A DNA stretch of 64,000 bases from Apoderus coryli (GCA_911728435.2 OU452200.1:38889715-38953714); one strand, 5' to 3'; positions 43,659 through 55,069 are shown, counted from the stretch's first letter. Numbers and translations are program-made. Notes: generated by a model not told the origin, from the sequence alone.

Positions 43659-44310
43659 AATCCACGTCCACAAGTTAATTCCATTTTTGCACTGAACAAT
43701 TTTCAAATAATTGTAAATAACACAAATATTGTAGGACGTATGACAGGTTCAAGGGAAGAATATACTGATGTTATTAGACATCGATGCTTATATTTTTTTA
43801 TCATAGTTGAGATACTGATGAGTGGAAAAACAAATCTTAAAGACGGCATTCGAAACGAGTTTTTAAAAATCAAATAAACAAAAAATATAATATTGTGATG
43901 TTTGTTTAAGATTAAAAACGATTATTCCAATATAACGAAGGTCGTCAACTAACATTGTCATTTTAATTTTTTTTGGCAGAGCTATTAGCATTTATAAATA
44001 ATATTCATATACTTAAGTATCAGACATAATCACTATTTTGTGCATCATTAACACTATTTTTCTGAAACCAATAACTAGTTAATCTTTATGATTTTTATAT
44101 TATACAGAGTGAGTCTTCACAGAGTCTTAGGGCGATTTCTTACACACACCAGTTTGATTTTAATAAAGGTGTTGTAAAAATAATAATAGGTATCTAATCT
44201 AATTAAAGTTGACCTTGAAATAACCTATAGTAGTTTTTAAGTTTAAAATACAGGTCACCATTAAATTCTATTTTGATGAAGTAGTCCATCTCTCTGTGGA
44301 TGACCAATTT
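43659..44310. other. AT-rich intergenic, nothing recognised
   Basis: The stretch 43551-43877 is open in one frame but overlaps the non-coding end of the Crypton-like element and has no family signature. Confidence 0.5.
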
Positions 44311-44311
44311 C

Positions 44312-44410
44312 TTGGAATAAAACTCACTCATACCACCAAATTGTTTAATTAAAATTATAGACATGTTTCGACCTTAGCTAATGTCATCATCAGTACAACT
44401 AGAATATATA
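44312..44410 (-). mobile_element. end of a hammerhead-bearing element
   Basis: GGAATAAAACTCACTCATAC and CCACCAAATTG match the outer ends of the elements at 20939 and 45357 (GGAAATAAAACGTCAGACTC and GAATAAAACGACGTCTACTC, then CCAC-AAAT). A hammerhead-like motif follows at the same distance. The opposite arm is not found, so this is a truncated member. Confidence 0.65.
44353..44401 (-). ncRNA. hammerhead ribozyme-like motif
   Basis: On the minus strand: CTGATGA, one extra U, stem II starting GAC and ending GUC with a pairable UUAGCUAA loop, GAA, palindrome ACATGT, and C as cleavage base. Stem I AGUUGUA pairs with UAUAAUU over seven positions, two of them G-U. Confidence 0.68.
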
Positions 44411-44930
44411 AAAAGGAAGAATATAAGAATTCATCTTACTACAACACAAGAACGTTTTACCTTAGTGGAAAGGAACACACAACAGAATTATGAACATTAT
44501 TTAAAATTTTTTCTTTTATTCATCGGTCAAGTATAAATTTTTTTTTATATTATAACCACTCAATTATCTTCCTTACAACCATAGGAATTGTTAGAAATGA
44601 GGGAATGTAAAGCACAAATTTCATTTGTCATTCGTAATCAATTATAATTTTTATTTATAAGTTAGTGAGCTGAGGGTGAAATAGAGTTATATATGTTGTA
44701 TCCACATTGCTTAATAAGTCGGCTTGGTGAAGTGAGTTAGATCATCTATACTGGCTGATTTTATTATAAATTCTATGTTGACAATTACTTCAAAAATGAA
44801 CTTCATCTCTTTCAAAAATTAATTACCTGGAGAAATGTTCAGGCGTCTCTTTAGTTTTGTGTTTGATTTTTTAATCATCATTATTTGCTGAATATTTCTT
44901 TGCTTTGAATTTATACGAGTATGAAGTCCA
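44411..44930. other. AT-rich intergenic, nothing recognised
   Basis: I see no gene here. Confidence 0.5.
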
Positions 44931-45426
44931 AGGGGTTTCTAAAAAAGGTGGCCAAAATTTGTGAGCGAATTGAGGACGTCTAATCATGAAAAAAAACCTA
45001 AATTGTAATTTTTCGAAAAGTCCTTATTTACAAAGATACAGGGTGTTAAAGATGACTACCTGAGGACGATTTTTTTGAAATATTTTCAAAACTAGTAAGG
45101 ATGAATTAATCAAATGTAGCATATTTATTCACCTAGTTAAATGTCGTAATCTGACGTGAAATTGAATAAAAAAGGATGACCATAGGCGGGTAAACAGGGG
45201 GGACCCTTGCTTTAATTATAACCTAACTTTTTTTTCTTGTGACTTTTATACCATTTTTTTTCCTCTTAATTTTCTTGAAACATATTTATAATTTTTTGGA
45301 TATCTTTCTTGGGTTTTTGGTTCGCATGAACAAACAATAGTAAGATAAAAAACTTTTATGATTTGAATAAAACGACGTCTACTCCACAAAATGATCTATA
45401 CATATACGTTAAAATCTTGCTTTTAA

Positions 45427-45466
45427 TGCCAGACATGTTTCGGACTACACGTCCATCATCAGTGGC
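45427..45466 (-). ncRNA. hammerhead ribozyme-like motif, left arm
   Basis: Complement of the right-arm motif: GCCA / CTGATGA / U / GGAC..GTCC / GAA / ACATGT / C / TGGC on the minus strand. Confidence 0.72.
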
Positions 45467-45812
45467 TTAAGGAACCTTATACAATATTGTTAGATGTGAG
45501 GGTCGTACTTCATACAAATGTTAATAGAGTTTTACATTGATTCAAACGTTTATACATATCACCTTGTTGGAAATAAATTGAGTTGTTACATTAATAAAAA
45601 TATATAGTTAAATGGTTGAAAATTTGTCAATTATTCTTGTTTTTGTTTTGCGTTTTCTTCTTTTTCTCATTTTAAAAGTAAATTAAATTAAAAAATTAAA
45701 AAACTTTTACAATCTGGTAAAAGCCCATTACAGTATGGTTGTTTTGAAGATTCACAATTTGTGAATCTTCAAAACAACCTCACATCTAACAATATTGTAT
45801 AAGGTTCCTTAA

Positions 45813-45851
45813 GCCACTGATGATGGACGTGTAGTCCGAAACATGTCTGGC
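45813..45851 (+). ncRNA. hammerhead ribozyme-like motif, right arm
   Basis: GCCA (45813-45816) pairs with TGGC (45848-45851). CTGATGA is at 45817-45823 and stem II GGAC/GTCC (45825-45828, 45834-45837). GAA is followed by the palindrome ACATGT (45841-45846) and C45847 as cleavage base. One extra U at 45824 precedes stem II. Confidence 0.75.
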
Positions 45852-46470
45852 ATTTAAGAACAAGGTTTTAACGTATATATATAGATCATTTTGTGGAGTA
45901 GACGTCGTTTTATTCAAATCATACTATTCACTCCTCAATAGATGGATTACTTCAGAAAAAAAAAAACTTGAAATACCGTTTGCTAACGAAAAGTTTTCCA
46001 AAATTTTATTAATGCTTTGTACTAGGGACCAGTTTTGTCGTAAAATTTTCAAACTCGAATTTCTCGGAAACCTTTAAGTTTTTCGAGAAAAAACAAGTAT
46101 GTCTTTTTTATGTAGAAAACTTTATTTTATCACATTTTTGACACAAATGGAATAAAAGTCACAAGAAAAAAAAGTTAGGTTATAATTAAGGCAAAGGTCC
46201 CCCCGTTTACCCGCCTATGGTCATCCTTTTTTATTCAATTTCATGTCAGTTTACGACATTTAACTAGATGAATAAATATGCTACATTTGATTAATTCATC
46301 TTTACTAGTTTCGAAAATATTTCAAAAAAATCATCCTCAGGCAGTCATCTTTAACACCCTGTATCTTTTTAAATAAGGACTTTTCGAAAAATTACAATTT
46401 AGGTTTTTTTCATGAATAGACGTCTCCAATTCGCTCACAAATTTTGACCACCTTTTTTAGAAACACTATT

Positions 46471-47360
46471 TGACTCGCGTATAATGGCCAAGTGAACATT
46501 TTTTATGTACAAAAGTCTCAATTTTATTATTCTTTTAAAAAAAAAGTAAAAAAAGCGCACAAAAAAAAAGTTGAGACAAAATTTGTTCTGACTCCCCTCA
46601 GCCTAACTCAGGGGTGACATTTTCCTAACCATGAGATATCATATTTTTTAATAATCTTACAAAGATACGTAAGTGTGACCAATTTCATTTTGATATCTGG
46701 TTCGTCCTGGACCACCCTTTTGTATATTTATTTATATATTTAATTATTATCCTACTTTTTGCTTTGCTTATTGATCTATTGGAATTTTTTCTAGTTATTA
46801 CTATTTCTACAGTTACTTGAGTTTCAATTTCTAATTAATACATGTTTATGCATCCACAAACAATTTATCATTTACTTTTATTCGTGTTAAATTCATACTT
46901 TTAGTTTCAAAAATATTTACTCATTTCAAACTTCCATTGAATCCAACCCTGTATTTACACCCATCCTAATATACCTACGTTCCTTATCTCCTGAAAAATA
47001 AAAAGAAGAAATTAGGACAAGCGAGCGGAATGCGATATACGACTTGAAGCTTTACAAATCTATTAAAAATAATTTGTGAATGTGTTAAATATACAAACTG
47101 AAGAACCTGGAAAACTTGTGGAATTTTCCCGGTGAGTTCCCTTTTACCTATATATTTCCCTACCTATTTTTTCTCTTTCTTTATTTTGTTACGCAACTGG
47201 TTGAAACCTATAAAATTATATAGTCCAGAATAATACAATATCGAAACGCGTTTCGAAAATATTACTAAAAACACATCGTCAGGAATTTACAAATAACACC
47301 CTGTATATGAAAAACTAAGCTTTTTTCGATATATGTTCATATGAAAAAATAGTATATTGT
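46471..47360. other. AT-rich intergenic
   Basis: No gene is recognised. ATCGTCAGGAATTTACAAAT near 47277 repeats the motif at 8770. Confidence 0.5.
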
Positions 47361-47367
47361 ATTCCTA

Positions 47368-47460
47368 GGCGGTAAAGTGGCATTTTTTCAGGCTGAAAGA
47401 AGAAATGTACGAGCTTTAGCGAGCCCGGACACTTCCTGAAGCCTTAAAAACTTTACCGCC
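47368..47460. repeat. GGCGGTAAAG hairpin
   Basis: Starts GGCGGTAAAG and ends CTTTACCGCC, with CAGGCTGAA / CCTGAAGCC-like inner pairing and a GAGCTTTAGCGAGCCCGG loop. Same type as the block at 31051-31152. It lies downstream of a Crypton-like gene. Confidence 0.7.
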
Positions 47461-47649
47461 ATGGTTTACACATTATTTTTCTGCCGGCACCGTACAATTG
47501 TAATAATTAATTAAAAGTGATTCCCTGTTTAGATAAATTAGACAGTTGTAGCTCTGTTTACTTGTTAAAGCTGGTGATGAATTTTTTACTCGAGACTACA
47601 GCTGATAAACCGTCAGTAATTACTGAGCTTTTCATGACGTCAGCCTCAG

Positions 47650-48625
47650 TACTGGTTTCAGGTTAATCATATGCTTTTAATAAATGGTAGGTTGTGGTCG
47701 CAGCAGGCAAACCGTTCGAGGGTGTTTTTGATTTAAGTTGCTGATTGCATTCCAACAATTTTTTAGCTGCTCTAATGTTGTTATTTATTGAGTCTTCTGG
47801 TAGTTTTAAATAAAAAGCTATCTTAGAAGGAATTGCACTAATTGTATGATGTCCTACATTTTGGGCTGAACATTTTCCAGTACTGTATTTCACAAATAAT
47901 CGTCGAGTATTCGTCTTTTTGGGACGTAGACTAAAATACTTTTTGCATATTGATACGTCAGTAGTAGTTTCTTTTTGTTCCGTGTTGCATACAGTAAAAG
48001 TTCGCCGCTTATGAGTTTTTGTGTCTGGAACGTGAATTATTAAGATATCGTCTTTATTAACCACTTGATCTATATCATCATATTTGTGAGTTCAATACTT
48101 CTACAAGCACCAGCCACTCCTATAATCAACACTCTCTAAAATTATATTTTTGAAGAGTAAAATTATAGTTTTTGATTCATAATATGATTGCTTACCTTTG
48201 TCATTAAATGTAGTTCATCCAGGGCAGTTTCAAGAAATTTTTCAATATCCCGTTGGTCGAAAATTTTTGACTTTTTAGCAATGTGGCCAACAGATTTCTT
48301 CTTTAAACAGGCAGTCACTTTTGTAAAATTTCTAATGTTTACGTTATTTTTAACTAATAGCGTAGATTTTAACATGGAATTAATTGACCACAGTGTTGAA
48401 GATTGGTATTTTTGTGAAAAATCCGATAAATACGTCAAAATCACGTTTCCACTATACTTTTTAACGTTTTTAGCACTACACCAATCCAAACAGTTTATAC
48501 TGAAGTTCATATTTGGTTCTTGATTTTTCCGGCAGCAAATTCATCGAGATTTTGTTCGCTTTCTCGTGAATTTCAGGCAAGGATCAATGAGATATTCCAT
48601 GATTCTTATATAAAGGATTATTCAA
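47650..48625 (-). pseudogene. Crypton-like tyrosine recombinase, C terminus degraded
   Basis: Homologous to 12502-13589: NLLPEKSRTKYELQYKLF, a frame change, then YLSDFSQKYQSSTLWSINSM and LKSTLLVKNNVNIRNF. A 60-bp intron (48195-48136, GTAAGC..TTTTAG) lies at exactly the same position before VLIIGVAGACRSIELT, the first catalytic R. Another frame change leads to VNKDDILIIHVPDTKTHKRR, SAQNVGHHTISAIPSKIAFY and LKLPEDS. The H-x-x-R, H and Y motifs are then replaced by unrelated sequence, so the catalytic site is lost. Confidence 0.8.
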
Positions 48626-48831
48626 ATTGAATATTTTTCGACGCGCTCGATTTTTGACAACCACTGTCCCATTGGCCTGTCATCATTGTTAATAGCTTTT
48701 ATTATTGTGCCGCCATCTATTACAAATATTTAAAATTATTTTCTTGCCTAGCCATTTTCGAGTGTTTTGTAGCGCTTGCCTTGGAAATGCATACTTTCTC
48801 GTCCCTATGGAGGCAGTAAAATTCAATTTTC

Positions 48832-49124
48832 TCATTTTCGCTTGTAGAATGTCTCCTTAAATTGTTATAAGTTAATTTCGGGACACCCTGTATAGTAATT
48901 ATTGTAAAACTAGTAAGCACCATACCTCTTGCAATAGAATTGTTATAGAAATATAATAAATAAATAAAAAATACATTTCTTGGTCTGCCCAAGGCATTTG
49001 ATGTGTATTTTTCGCAAATATACAATTTTTAATTGATAATTGATTTGAATAATCCAATTAGTTTGATACTTAATTTAGTAACATCGCTAAATTATTTTAA
49101 GTTAATTTCGGGACACCCTGTATA
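48832..49124. repeat. two ends of the CGGGACACCCTGTATA repeat
   Basis: TTAAGTTAATTTCGGGACAC (or TATAAGTTAATTTCGGGACA) then CCTGTAT occurs at 48870-48894 and again at 49098-49124 in the same orientation. TTTCGCTTGTAGAATGTC precedes the first as at 8829. They look like solo ends of one MITE family. Confidence 0.7.
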
Positions 49125-49129
49125 ATGTG

Positions 49130-49720
49130 CATTATTTGTACTGATTTGTTTACATATCATTTAATGCCCAGCATAGATAAAGGTTCTTTATCAAACATAA
49201 TTTATGATATTTTTATTAAAATTACAGTATTAAATTAACATAAAATACGAGTTGAATATTATATTCTATTATTATTTATAAAGTGCATTTCCGTACTTTG
49301 CTATTAGGTGTAAACAAACCATGAGAAAAAACAAACAAAACTAAATTATAATAATTATAATAGTGTCATAAATTCTTTATATGGCTGTACTTATTATTCT
49401 ATTGATATACAGCATGTTTCTTCATTATTTATAATTTCTCTGCGGGTTGCATGATCGTTGCAGTTTATTGACTCAAGAATTTAAGATCCTAAATACTATC
49501 TGTTTCTGGCATTTTATAATTATATAAGAAGCATTACCTTGTTTCTGCTCATGTATCATTTTTAATTTATCACAAGACATAGTTGTTTGAAGCTCCACAT
49601 TATGCAGTTTCAGTAGTAGGTGGATGGGATATTTAAAAAATATAGTATATTTATCAATATCGACCAGTAGATATCGAGGCACTAAAAGCACGTATCAGGG
49701 CTCCAGAGATGTTCCAACCT
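49130..49720. other. AT-rich intergenic, nothing recognised
   Basis: I see no gene here. Confidence 0.5.
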
Positions 49721-49729
49721 TCAATGTAA

Positions 49730-50663
49730 CACATTCATGTTATACTTGGTGCCAGTTAGGGACTCGAGCATCATTCAGTTTGCGGATGATACCACTATCT
49801 TGCGGAATAGTTCGAGCGCTCTAGATCTCATTGCGGATCTCAGTAGTGTAACGGCAAATGTTTCTGACTGGTTTGCGGCAAATGGATTAAGTCTTAATCT
49901 AGACAAAACACAGATTATAGGATTTTCAAAAGGAAATTTTAACCTGTTCCGCGACGTTGACAGCGTGGGGGTGGTTTTAGATCCTAAACTGTCTTGGAAC
50001 GCTCACATTGATTGCTTAGCAAAGCGGGTCAACAGTAATATATATCTATTGCGAAATCTGGCAAATTCAGTCTCTGGAAGAGTTCTGCTGACATCATACT
50101 ATGCGTGTATTCATTCCCTGATGTCTTATTCTATTGTAAATTGGGGCCACTCGCGTGGTGCCGCACGAGTATTTGCGTTGCAGAGAAGAGTGGTTCGTGT
50201 TATTGGCAGCTTGAAGTATCGGGAGGACTGTAGGCACATGTTTAGAATTTTGACGGTTCCTTCTGTGTTTGTGTTGCATTCTCTGGTTTACGTTAGGGCG
50301 AATATGCATGAGTATAGTTTGCAGAGGGATATTCATGAGCACGGTTCGGACATCAGGGTGCAGTTCAGTAGAATAACGGGCTCTAGATCGGCCAAGAATT
50401 ATTATGGTCCGAGAGCATACAACGCACTGCCGGAGAGGGTTCGGGAACTCCCCGTGAAGCCGTTTAAGTCTATACTGAAGGCATAGATAGATAAATGTTT
50501 TTATTCATTTGATGAATTTATGTTAAATGATTTCAGTGATCTGACTAACTAACTTTTTGACTGTTTGTTTTTGTTTATTGTTTAGGTATGATTTTTGTTT
50601 TTATATTGACATGTGTAATGCTCTTAATAGTTCTATACACCAATAAAATTATTATTATTATTG
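49730..50663 (+). mobile_element. 5'-truncated LINE, 3' half
   Basis: Begins inside RT motif C and runs through the C terminus of ORF2 (stop at 50484-50486) to a CAATAAAATTATTATTATTA tail. The coding part is GC-richer than its surroundings. Confidence 0.88.
49737..50486 (+). CDS. LINE reverse transcriptase C-terminal half (partial)
   Basis: An open frame of 249 codons without internal stops, starting just before QFADDTTILRNSSSALDLI, where FADD is the RT metal-binding box. It continues with the thumb (VSDWFAANGLSLNLDKTQII), LGVVLD-like GVVLDPKLSWNAHID, the ACIHSLMSYSIVNWGH segment and the end motif YYGPRAYNALPERVRELPVK. Motifs A and B and the endonuclease are missing because of 5' truncation. 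The reading frame is clean, so the insertion is probably younger than most others here. Clade: jockey/L2-like, unresolved. Confidence 0.88.
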   Translation: MLYLVPVRDSSIIQFADDTTILRNSSSALDLIADLSSVTANVSDWFAANGLSLNLDKTQIIGFSKGNFNLFRDVDSVGVVLDPKLSWNAHIDCLAKRVNSNIYLLRNLANSVSGRVLLTSYYACIHSLMSYSIVNWGHSRGAARVFALQRRVVRVIGSLKYREDCRHMFRILTVPSVFVLHSLVYVRANMHEYSLQRDIHEHGSDIRVQFSRITGSRSAKNYYGPRAYNALPERVRELPVKPFKSILKA

Positions 50664-50669
50664 CGTTTT

Positions 50670-51060
50670 AGCAAACGGCAGTCCTTTTGAACGTTTAATA
50701 AAAATTAAAACCTTAAACTGTATTAATCAAGAATACAAAACTTACTCTGATTTTTTTTAAACCGAATGGTTAAAAAAAATATATTTGTTTTTCGAAACTT
50801 ACCCATGTTGGCGTAAGCCTAAATACGATCAGTTAGAAGTATTAAATTGACTAGGTGGTGTTAAACTATATTCACTATCACTGTTTTTGTGTTTTGAAAT
50901 TAGCGAAATACTTAATTATAATTATTATTAATTATAAATACCTAAACTGTCAATTTGGTGTGTTTGTATTGTCGGCATTGCTATGGTAATTTTTCATAGC
51001 CGACGCTACTTTTGTCATTACCAGGAAATTTACCCGTGCGTAATAAATATTTCCCACTAG
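50670..51060. other. AT-rich intergenic, nothing recognised
   Basis: I see no gene here. Confidence 0.5.
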
Positions 51061-51074
51061 TTGCTAGGCAGCAT

Positions 51075-51583
51075 TAATAAAATTTTGGAAAACTTTTCGT
51101 TAGCAAACTGTATTTCAATAGCAAAATAAACTGCTATGTACTAAGGACCAGTTTTGTCCTAAAATTTTCAAACTCGAATTTCTCGAAAGCCTTTAAGTTT
51201 TTAGAGAAAAAACAAGTAGGTCTTTTTTATGTAGAAAACTTTATTTTATCATATTTTTGACCTTTAAGTTTTTCGAGAAAAAACAAGTATGCCTTTTTTA
51301 TGTAGAAAACTTTTTTGCCACAAATGGTATAAAAGTCACAAGAAAAAAAAGTTAGGTTATAATTAAGGCAAGGGTCCCCCCCCGTTTACCCGCCTATGGT
51401 CATCCTTTTTTATTCAATTTCATGTCAGTTTACGACATTTAACTAGGTGAATAAATATGCTACATTTGATTAATTCATCTTCACTCGTTTCGAAAATATT
51501 TCAAAAAAAATCGTCCTCAGGCAGTCATCTTTAACACCCTGTATCTTTGTAAATAAGGACTTTTCGAAAAATTAGAATTTAGG
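51075..51583. mobile_element. foldback element A, copy 3 (one arm)
   Basis: Contains AACTTTTCGTTAGCAAACTG, AAACTCGAATTTCTCGA, CCGTTTACCCGCCTATGGTC and TCAGGCAGTCATCTTTAACA in the order of the right arm of the other copies. A short internal duplication of the AAGTTTTTCGAGAAAAAAC block is present. The opposite arm is missing. Confidence 0.8.
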
Positions 51584-51589
51584 TAAATG

Positions 51590-52121
51590 AAAAACAGCAT
51601 TACAATGTACTACATTTTCAAATAATAATTGAACATATAATAAAGGCAGTTAAAGACAGTCGTAGAAAAAAGATACAAAAAGTTTAAACAATCAATGGAT
51701 ATCGGAAGATCCAACTGTGATTTTCTCAACTCGTACAAGGGATATTAAAAATGTTCTTATGTTATATTATATTGCTGTAAATATTATTCAAAGCTAGCTG
51801 GTTTACCTCGACCTCATTCCCAAGAATAGTACAAAAAGAATTGAAGATGTCAAGGTTCATGGAAAAAAAAAAGCATATCGCAAACATTGCTCTTGGTTAT
51901 TACCATTTTTTTTTTAATTACATGACAGCAGAAACATTATGGATAAGGAGTATGTGGACAAAATAATCAACAGTAAAAACACAAGAACTTTTTTTTTATC
52001 GGAGAAATTTCTTTTTGTAACGAAATAAGTTTGCTAATCAGTAATTATCAGTTATTAAATATACAATTATTATAAATCGTTTGGGTTGGTGTTGTACGTT
52101 GTAATGTTTCAGTATCAATCA
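51590..52121. other. AT-rich intergenic, nothing recognised
   Basis: I see no gene here. Confidence 0.5.
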
Positions 52122-53705
52122 TCAGTAGTAATACCCCTAGGGTCTTGATAATACCGAGATAATTTTGTCATAGAGAATGCCGAAAGGGTATTGCTTGATA
52201 GCCCAAGGCCGCAGGCCGAGGGTTATTATCCTTGAGCAACTCGCCTGAAGGATTCTCTATGACAAAATTTTTAGTATTTATCAAGGCCCGAGGAGTATTC
52301 GATAAGATAATTTTTTACTTTGTAGATATCAAAAAATTCAATACAAAATGTATTAGTTTTAATCAAACAAATATTATTCATTTTTATTTAAAACTACAGT
52401 TGTGAAAAGTACAATTGGTAAATGTTAAATTGGAAGAAGAGTTTGCTGAAGTTGACGGATTGTTAATTTCCACTTTTGAAGAAATTCCTCGCATGGTGTT
52501 GATTATTTCACCATGGCCTTCTTGGTTAATATTCAAGTACGGTTTAATTGAATTAGAGCTGCTATGTCCTGTTATTTTTATTAATTGCTGTTCAGGAAAT
52601 CCTTTATTTGCCAAATGGCTAACTGCAGTTGATCTGTTCGAATGATCGGATATCTTTTTACACTTAGTGTCCAAACCAATACCTTGCGCGGATGATTTGG
52701 TCCACATATTACTTGTGTTCTTGCCTACCGGTATATTGTCAAACCATGTGTCACTTTCGGATTTCCAGAAACGATTTGGTCTCAAGAATAGGCGACTGGA
52801 AGTAATATTTTTCCCCCTTTTGGACAATAATTTATGGAATAACCGAACAGGGCATGCACTTTCGTTTGCAATATTTGGAACAAGCCACTTACAACTTTTC
52901 GATCCTCCTTGGCATGAATATTGGATTGTATTCAATCCTGTTGGTTGGCGTTCCATCATTATTTTTCTCAATCGTGAAATAATCTATAAGGCAATCAGCT
53001 GGTTCACCACCTCGCCAAGCTAACTCAACAGCTACAATATGGTAATTTTTTTTTTGTAAACCTTCTGGTGTACATTCATCCCATAATCCAATGATTCTAG
53101 CCAAATCACTTAAACTCAAATTTGATGAACTGCATTTTCTTGTTTAGATCCTGCTGTAATCTTTTACGTTTTGCATTTCTTGCATCTCGCGCATTTTTGA
53201 ATATCACACTGTAAACAGGTCGAATACAATTTTGAAGTCATTGAAGTATTTTTCCTGGAGTAGCCTACTCGTAGTATTCCAAATTGTTTGTACAGTTGCT
53301 TCTTTATATTCAGTTCCGTCAGCTTTTCTCATATTTACCGCATAATCTTTCAATATATTAGCCAAATTATGCAAACTCGTTTCAGCATTCAGTTTGTATT
53401 CTCTGGTCGCACAAAACTCGAGAAATATTTTCCATACATATTTTTTTGATTTGATTGTATTTTTTGGTATATTATTAGATATAATATCATTAATTGCATC
53501 GTTAGATGCAATACCAAATCTTCGCGACATTTTTAAACCAGTTGTCAGTTTGACGTTTAATTAATTTTTAATAAAAAAAACACCAAACTGAAAACACCAC
53601 ATGTAGGGTATTATCGCTGTAATCCAGAGGTGATTGGATGAAATTTGACACATGACTTAAAATTAAGTAATTTGATTGGTTACTATAGTTAGTAAAAAAT
53701 TATCA
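52122..53705 (-). mobile_element. Crypton-like element II, copy 2 (inverted)
   Basis: Same ends as copy 1 at 42131-43658, on the other strand. It carries extra sequence in the 3' region (about 52205-52320) made of GGCCGCAGGCC- and CTTGAGCAACTCG-containing hairpins, which looks like an inverted duplication of the neighbouring hairpin block. No terminal inverted repeats. Confidence 0.8.
52384..53530 (-). pseudogene. tyrosine recombinase (Crypton, DUF3504-like), frameshifted
   Basis: Starts MSRRFGIASNDAINDIISNN at 53530 and reads through the A-run broken in copy 1 (KYVWKIFLEFCATREYKLNA). A missing base near 53210 breaks the frame after IVFDLFT. Then come VAVELAWRGGEPADC (first R), further breaks near 52960 and 52920, RPNRFWKSESDTWFDNIPVG, DHSNRSTAVSHLANKG (H/R), KITGHSSS and SIKPYL (Y). 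The C terminus is NLTFTNCTFHNCSFK. The catalytic residues survive although the frame does not. Confidence 0.86.
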
Positions 53706-53709
53706 ACAA

Positions 53710-54590
53710 TATACTTAAATAACTGACAGGACAGACATTAAAGGGGCGTAAGCATACTAGATGTAGACGCTTAAGAGGAACAGGCGTTTTTATCGGTGAT
53801 AAAAAACGATGCACCTTTTTTATCGCTGTCAAAATGACAAAACAATCATCTTTAAATGACACATTTTATACAGGAGTTAATTTATCATCAACAAAAACTT
53901 ATAGTAGCGACGCCGAAACGACGCCCGTGAGACGCCACTGGACTTGATAAATTTGATGAAGTTAGGACTGAATGAGCCCCATAACACTATAAATAAGACA
54001 GCCAAGTTGCAATAAAATTGCATAAAGGATATTTAAGGTGCTAGCAAAAAACCAATTTTTAAAGTTTAAGATCTTGTAACTTGAGAACGAAGCATTTGCG
54101 ACATATTTAATGACCACCTTGTATAATTTACGAAAAAACTTTTAACCACTGTTTATTAGGTTAATCTTTGAACACCATGTAAACACAAGGACGTTCGGTA
54201 CACAGTCGTATATATGGATCAAGAATGTGCCGGAACATGCAATAATGATGTTTTTTTACATCACAACATTGTAATAGGTAAATAAAATTGTTAGTAGTTA
54301 ATTCATATGATTTCCATATGTTAATATGAGATTTTTTTTCACGCAAAATGACTTGTGGAAATTTGTAGACATGCCATTTTTTTGCTGTTACAAATAAACA
54401 TCTACTCATTACTAATTAGTTTTGTTAATTATTAAAAATAGACTGAATAAGGGGAAAAACTATTTTTATTCGAACCGATTTCCTGTAGATTATCTTGGAT
54501 TTAAAATAATCACCGACCTGGCGATGAAATTTACATTATTTCAAACAATTCGGCGCTAAAAAACGGAGTAAAACTTAATAATAGTAAAAA
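53710..54590. other. AT-rich intergenic, nothing recognised
   Basis: No family signature is found. The 82-codon minus frame at 54161-54409 is not recognisable. Confidence 0.5.
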
Positions 54591-54599
54591 ATTATAATT

Positions 54600-55062
54600 G
54601 GACAATGCATACTTTCGATTAAATTAAGGATCAGATTCTCATCGATGTTATTCCACACCTGCATGTTCTATTGGATTCATATCTGGACTTACTGCTGGCC
54701 AATCAAACCGCTTGATTCACTGATAATTCTGAGGCTTGCATGAAAATGATATATTCGTACATAGTGATCATGAAAGACACAACATGATCATCTAGGACCT
54801 CCGAAATGTATCTATGAGAACCATTATGGATGAACACTAACTCTGTGTGTGCATGTGAATTAATTCCTTCTCAAGCCATAACCGAACCACCATCAAATGG
54901 GTTCTCCCCGAAGCCTGCTTCTAACGATCCATTGGCGAATATTAACTCCTTTAACGTCCTGAAGTTAATTTCGAAGCATAACCGCAGTAGCTGTTCTATT
55001 CCACAAACTTGCTGAAACCAAAGACTGGTCTTCTCTTTGGTTTCTAACTCTTTTTCGCCCAA
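54600..55062 (-). pseudogene. Tc1-like transposase relic
   Basis: The minus strand contains NPFDGGSVMA, TELVFIHNGSHRYISEVLDD, HVVSFMITMYEYIIFMQ and, in another frame, FDWPAVSPDMNPIEH. These are the GGGSVM-W-GGI, RYI-x-E-I-L, and DWPA-x-SPDLNPIEH blocks of Tc1-like DD34E transposases. The second catalytic block (DNARPH) is deleted or unrecognisable, and several frames are used. Confidence 0.75.
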
Positions 55063-55069
55063 TCACCGG

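Larger units (their letters stand above)
45353..45926. mobile_element. hairpin element with two hammerhead motifs, short version
   Basis: The left arm (45354-45512) and right arm (45777-45926) are inverted copies beginning ATGATTTGAATAAAACGACG. Each carries a hammerhead-like motif, placed as in the 20.9-21.9 kb element. The central 265 bp is not paired except for a short hairpin around GATTCACAATTTGTGAATC. No ORF. It sits inside foldback element A. Confidence 0.82.
44935..46470. mobile_element. foldback element A, copy 2
   Basis: The left arm starts near 44937 (GGTGGCCAAAATTTGTGAGC, then ATGACCATAGGCGGGTAAAC at about 45176) and the right arm runs about 45965-46465 with the same blocks inverted. 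The centre is interrupted by a hammerhead-bearing hairpin element at 45353-45926. The ACAGGGTG start is degraded to AAGGGGTTTC. Confidence 0.83.

Noticed and set aside
43551..43877. ORF downstream of Crypton II copy 1
   Set aside because: It overlaps the hairpin-containing end of the element, which is conserved as DNA but not as a frame in copy 2.
52107..52127. CTGATGA..GAAAC order on the minus strand next to Crypton II copy 2
   Set aside because: The seven bases between cannot form stem II, and no stem I closes; chance match.
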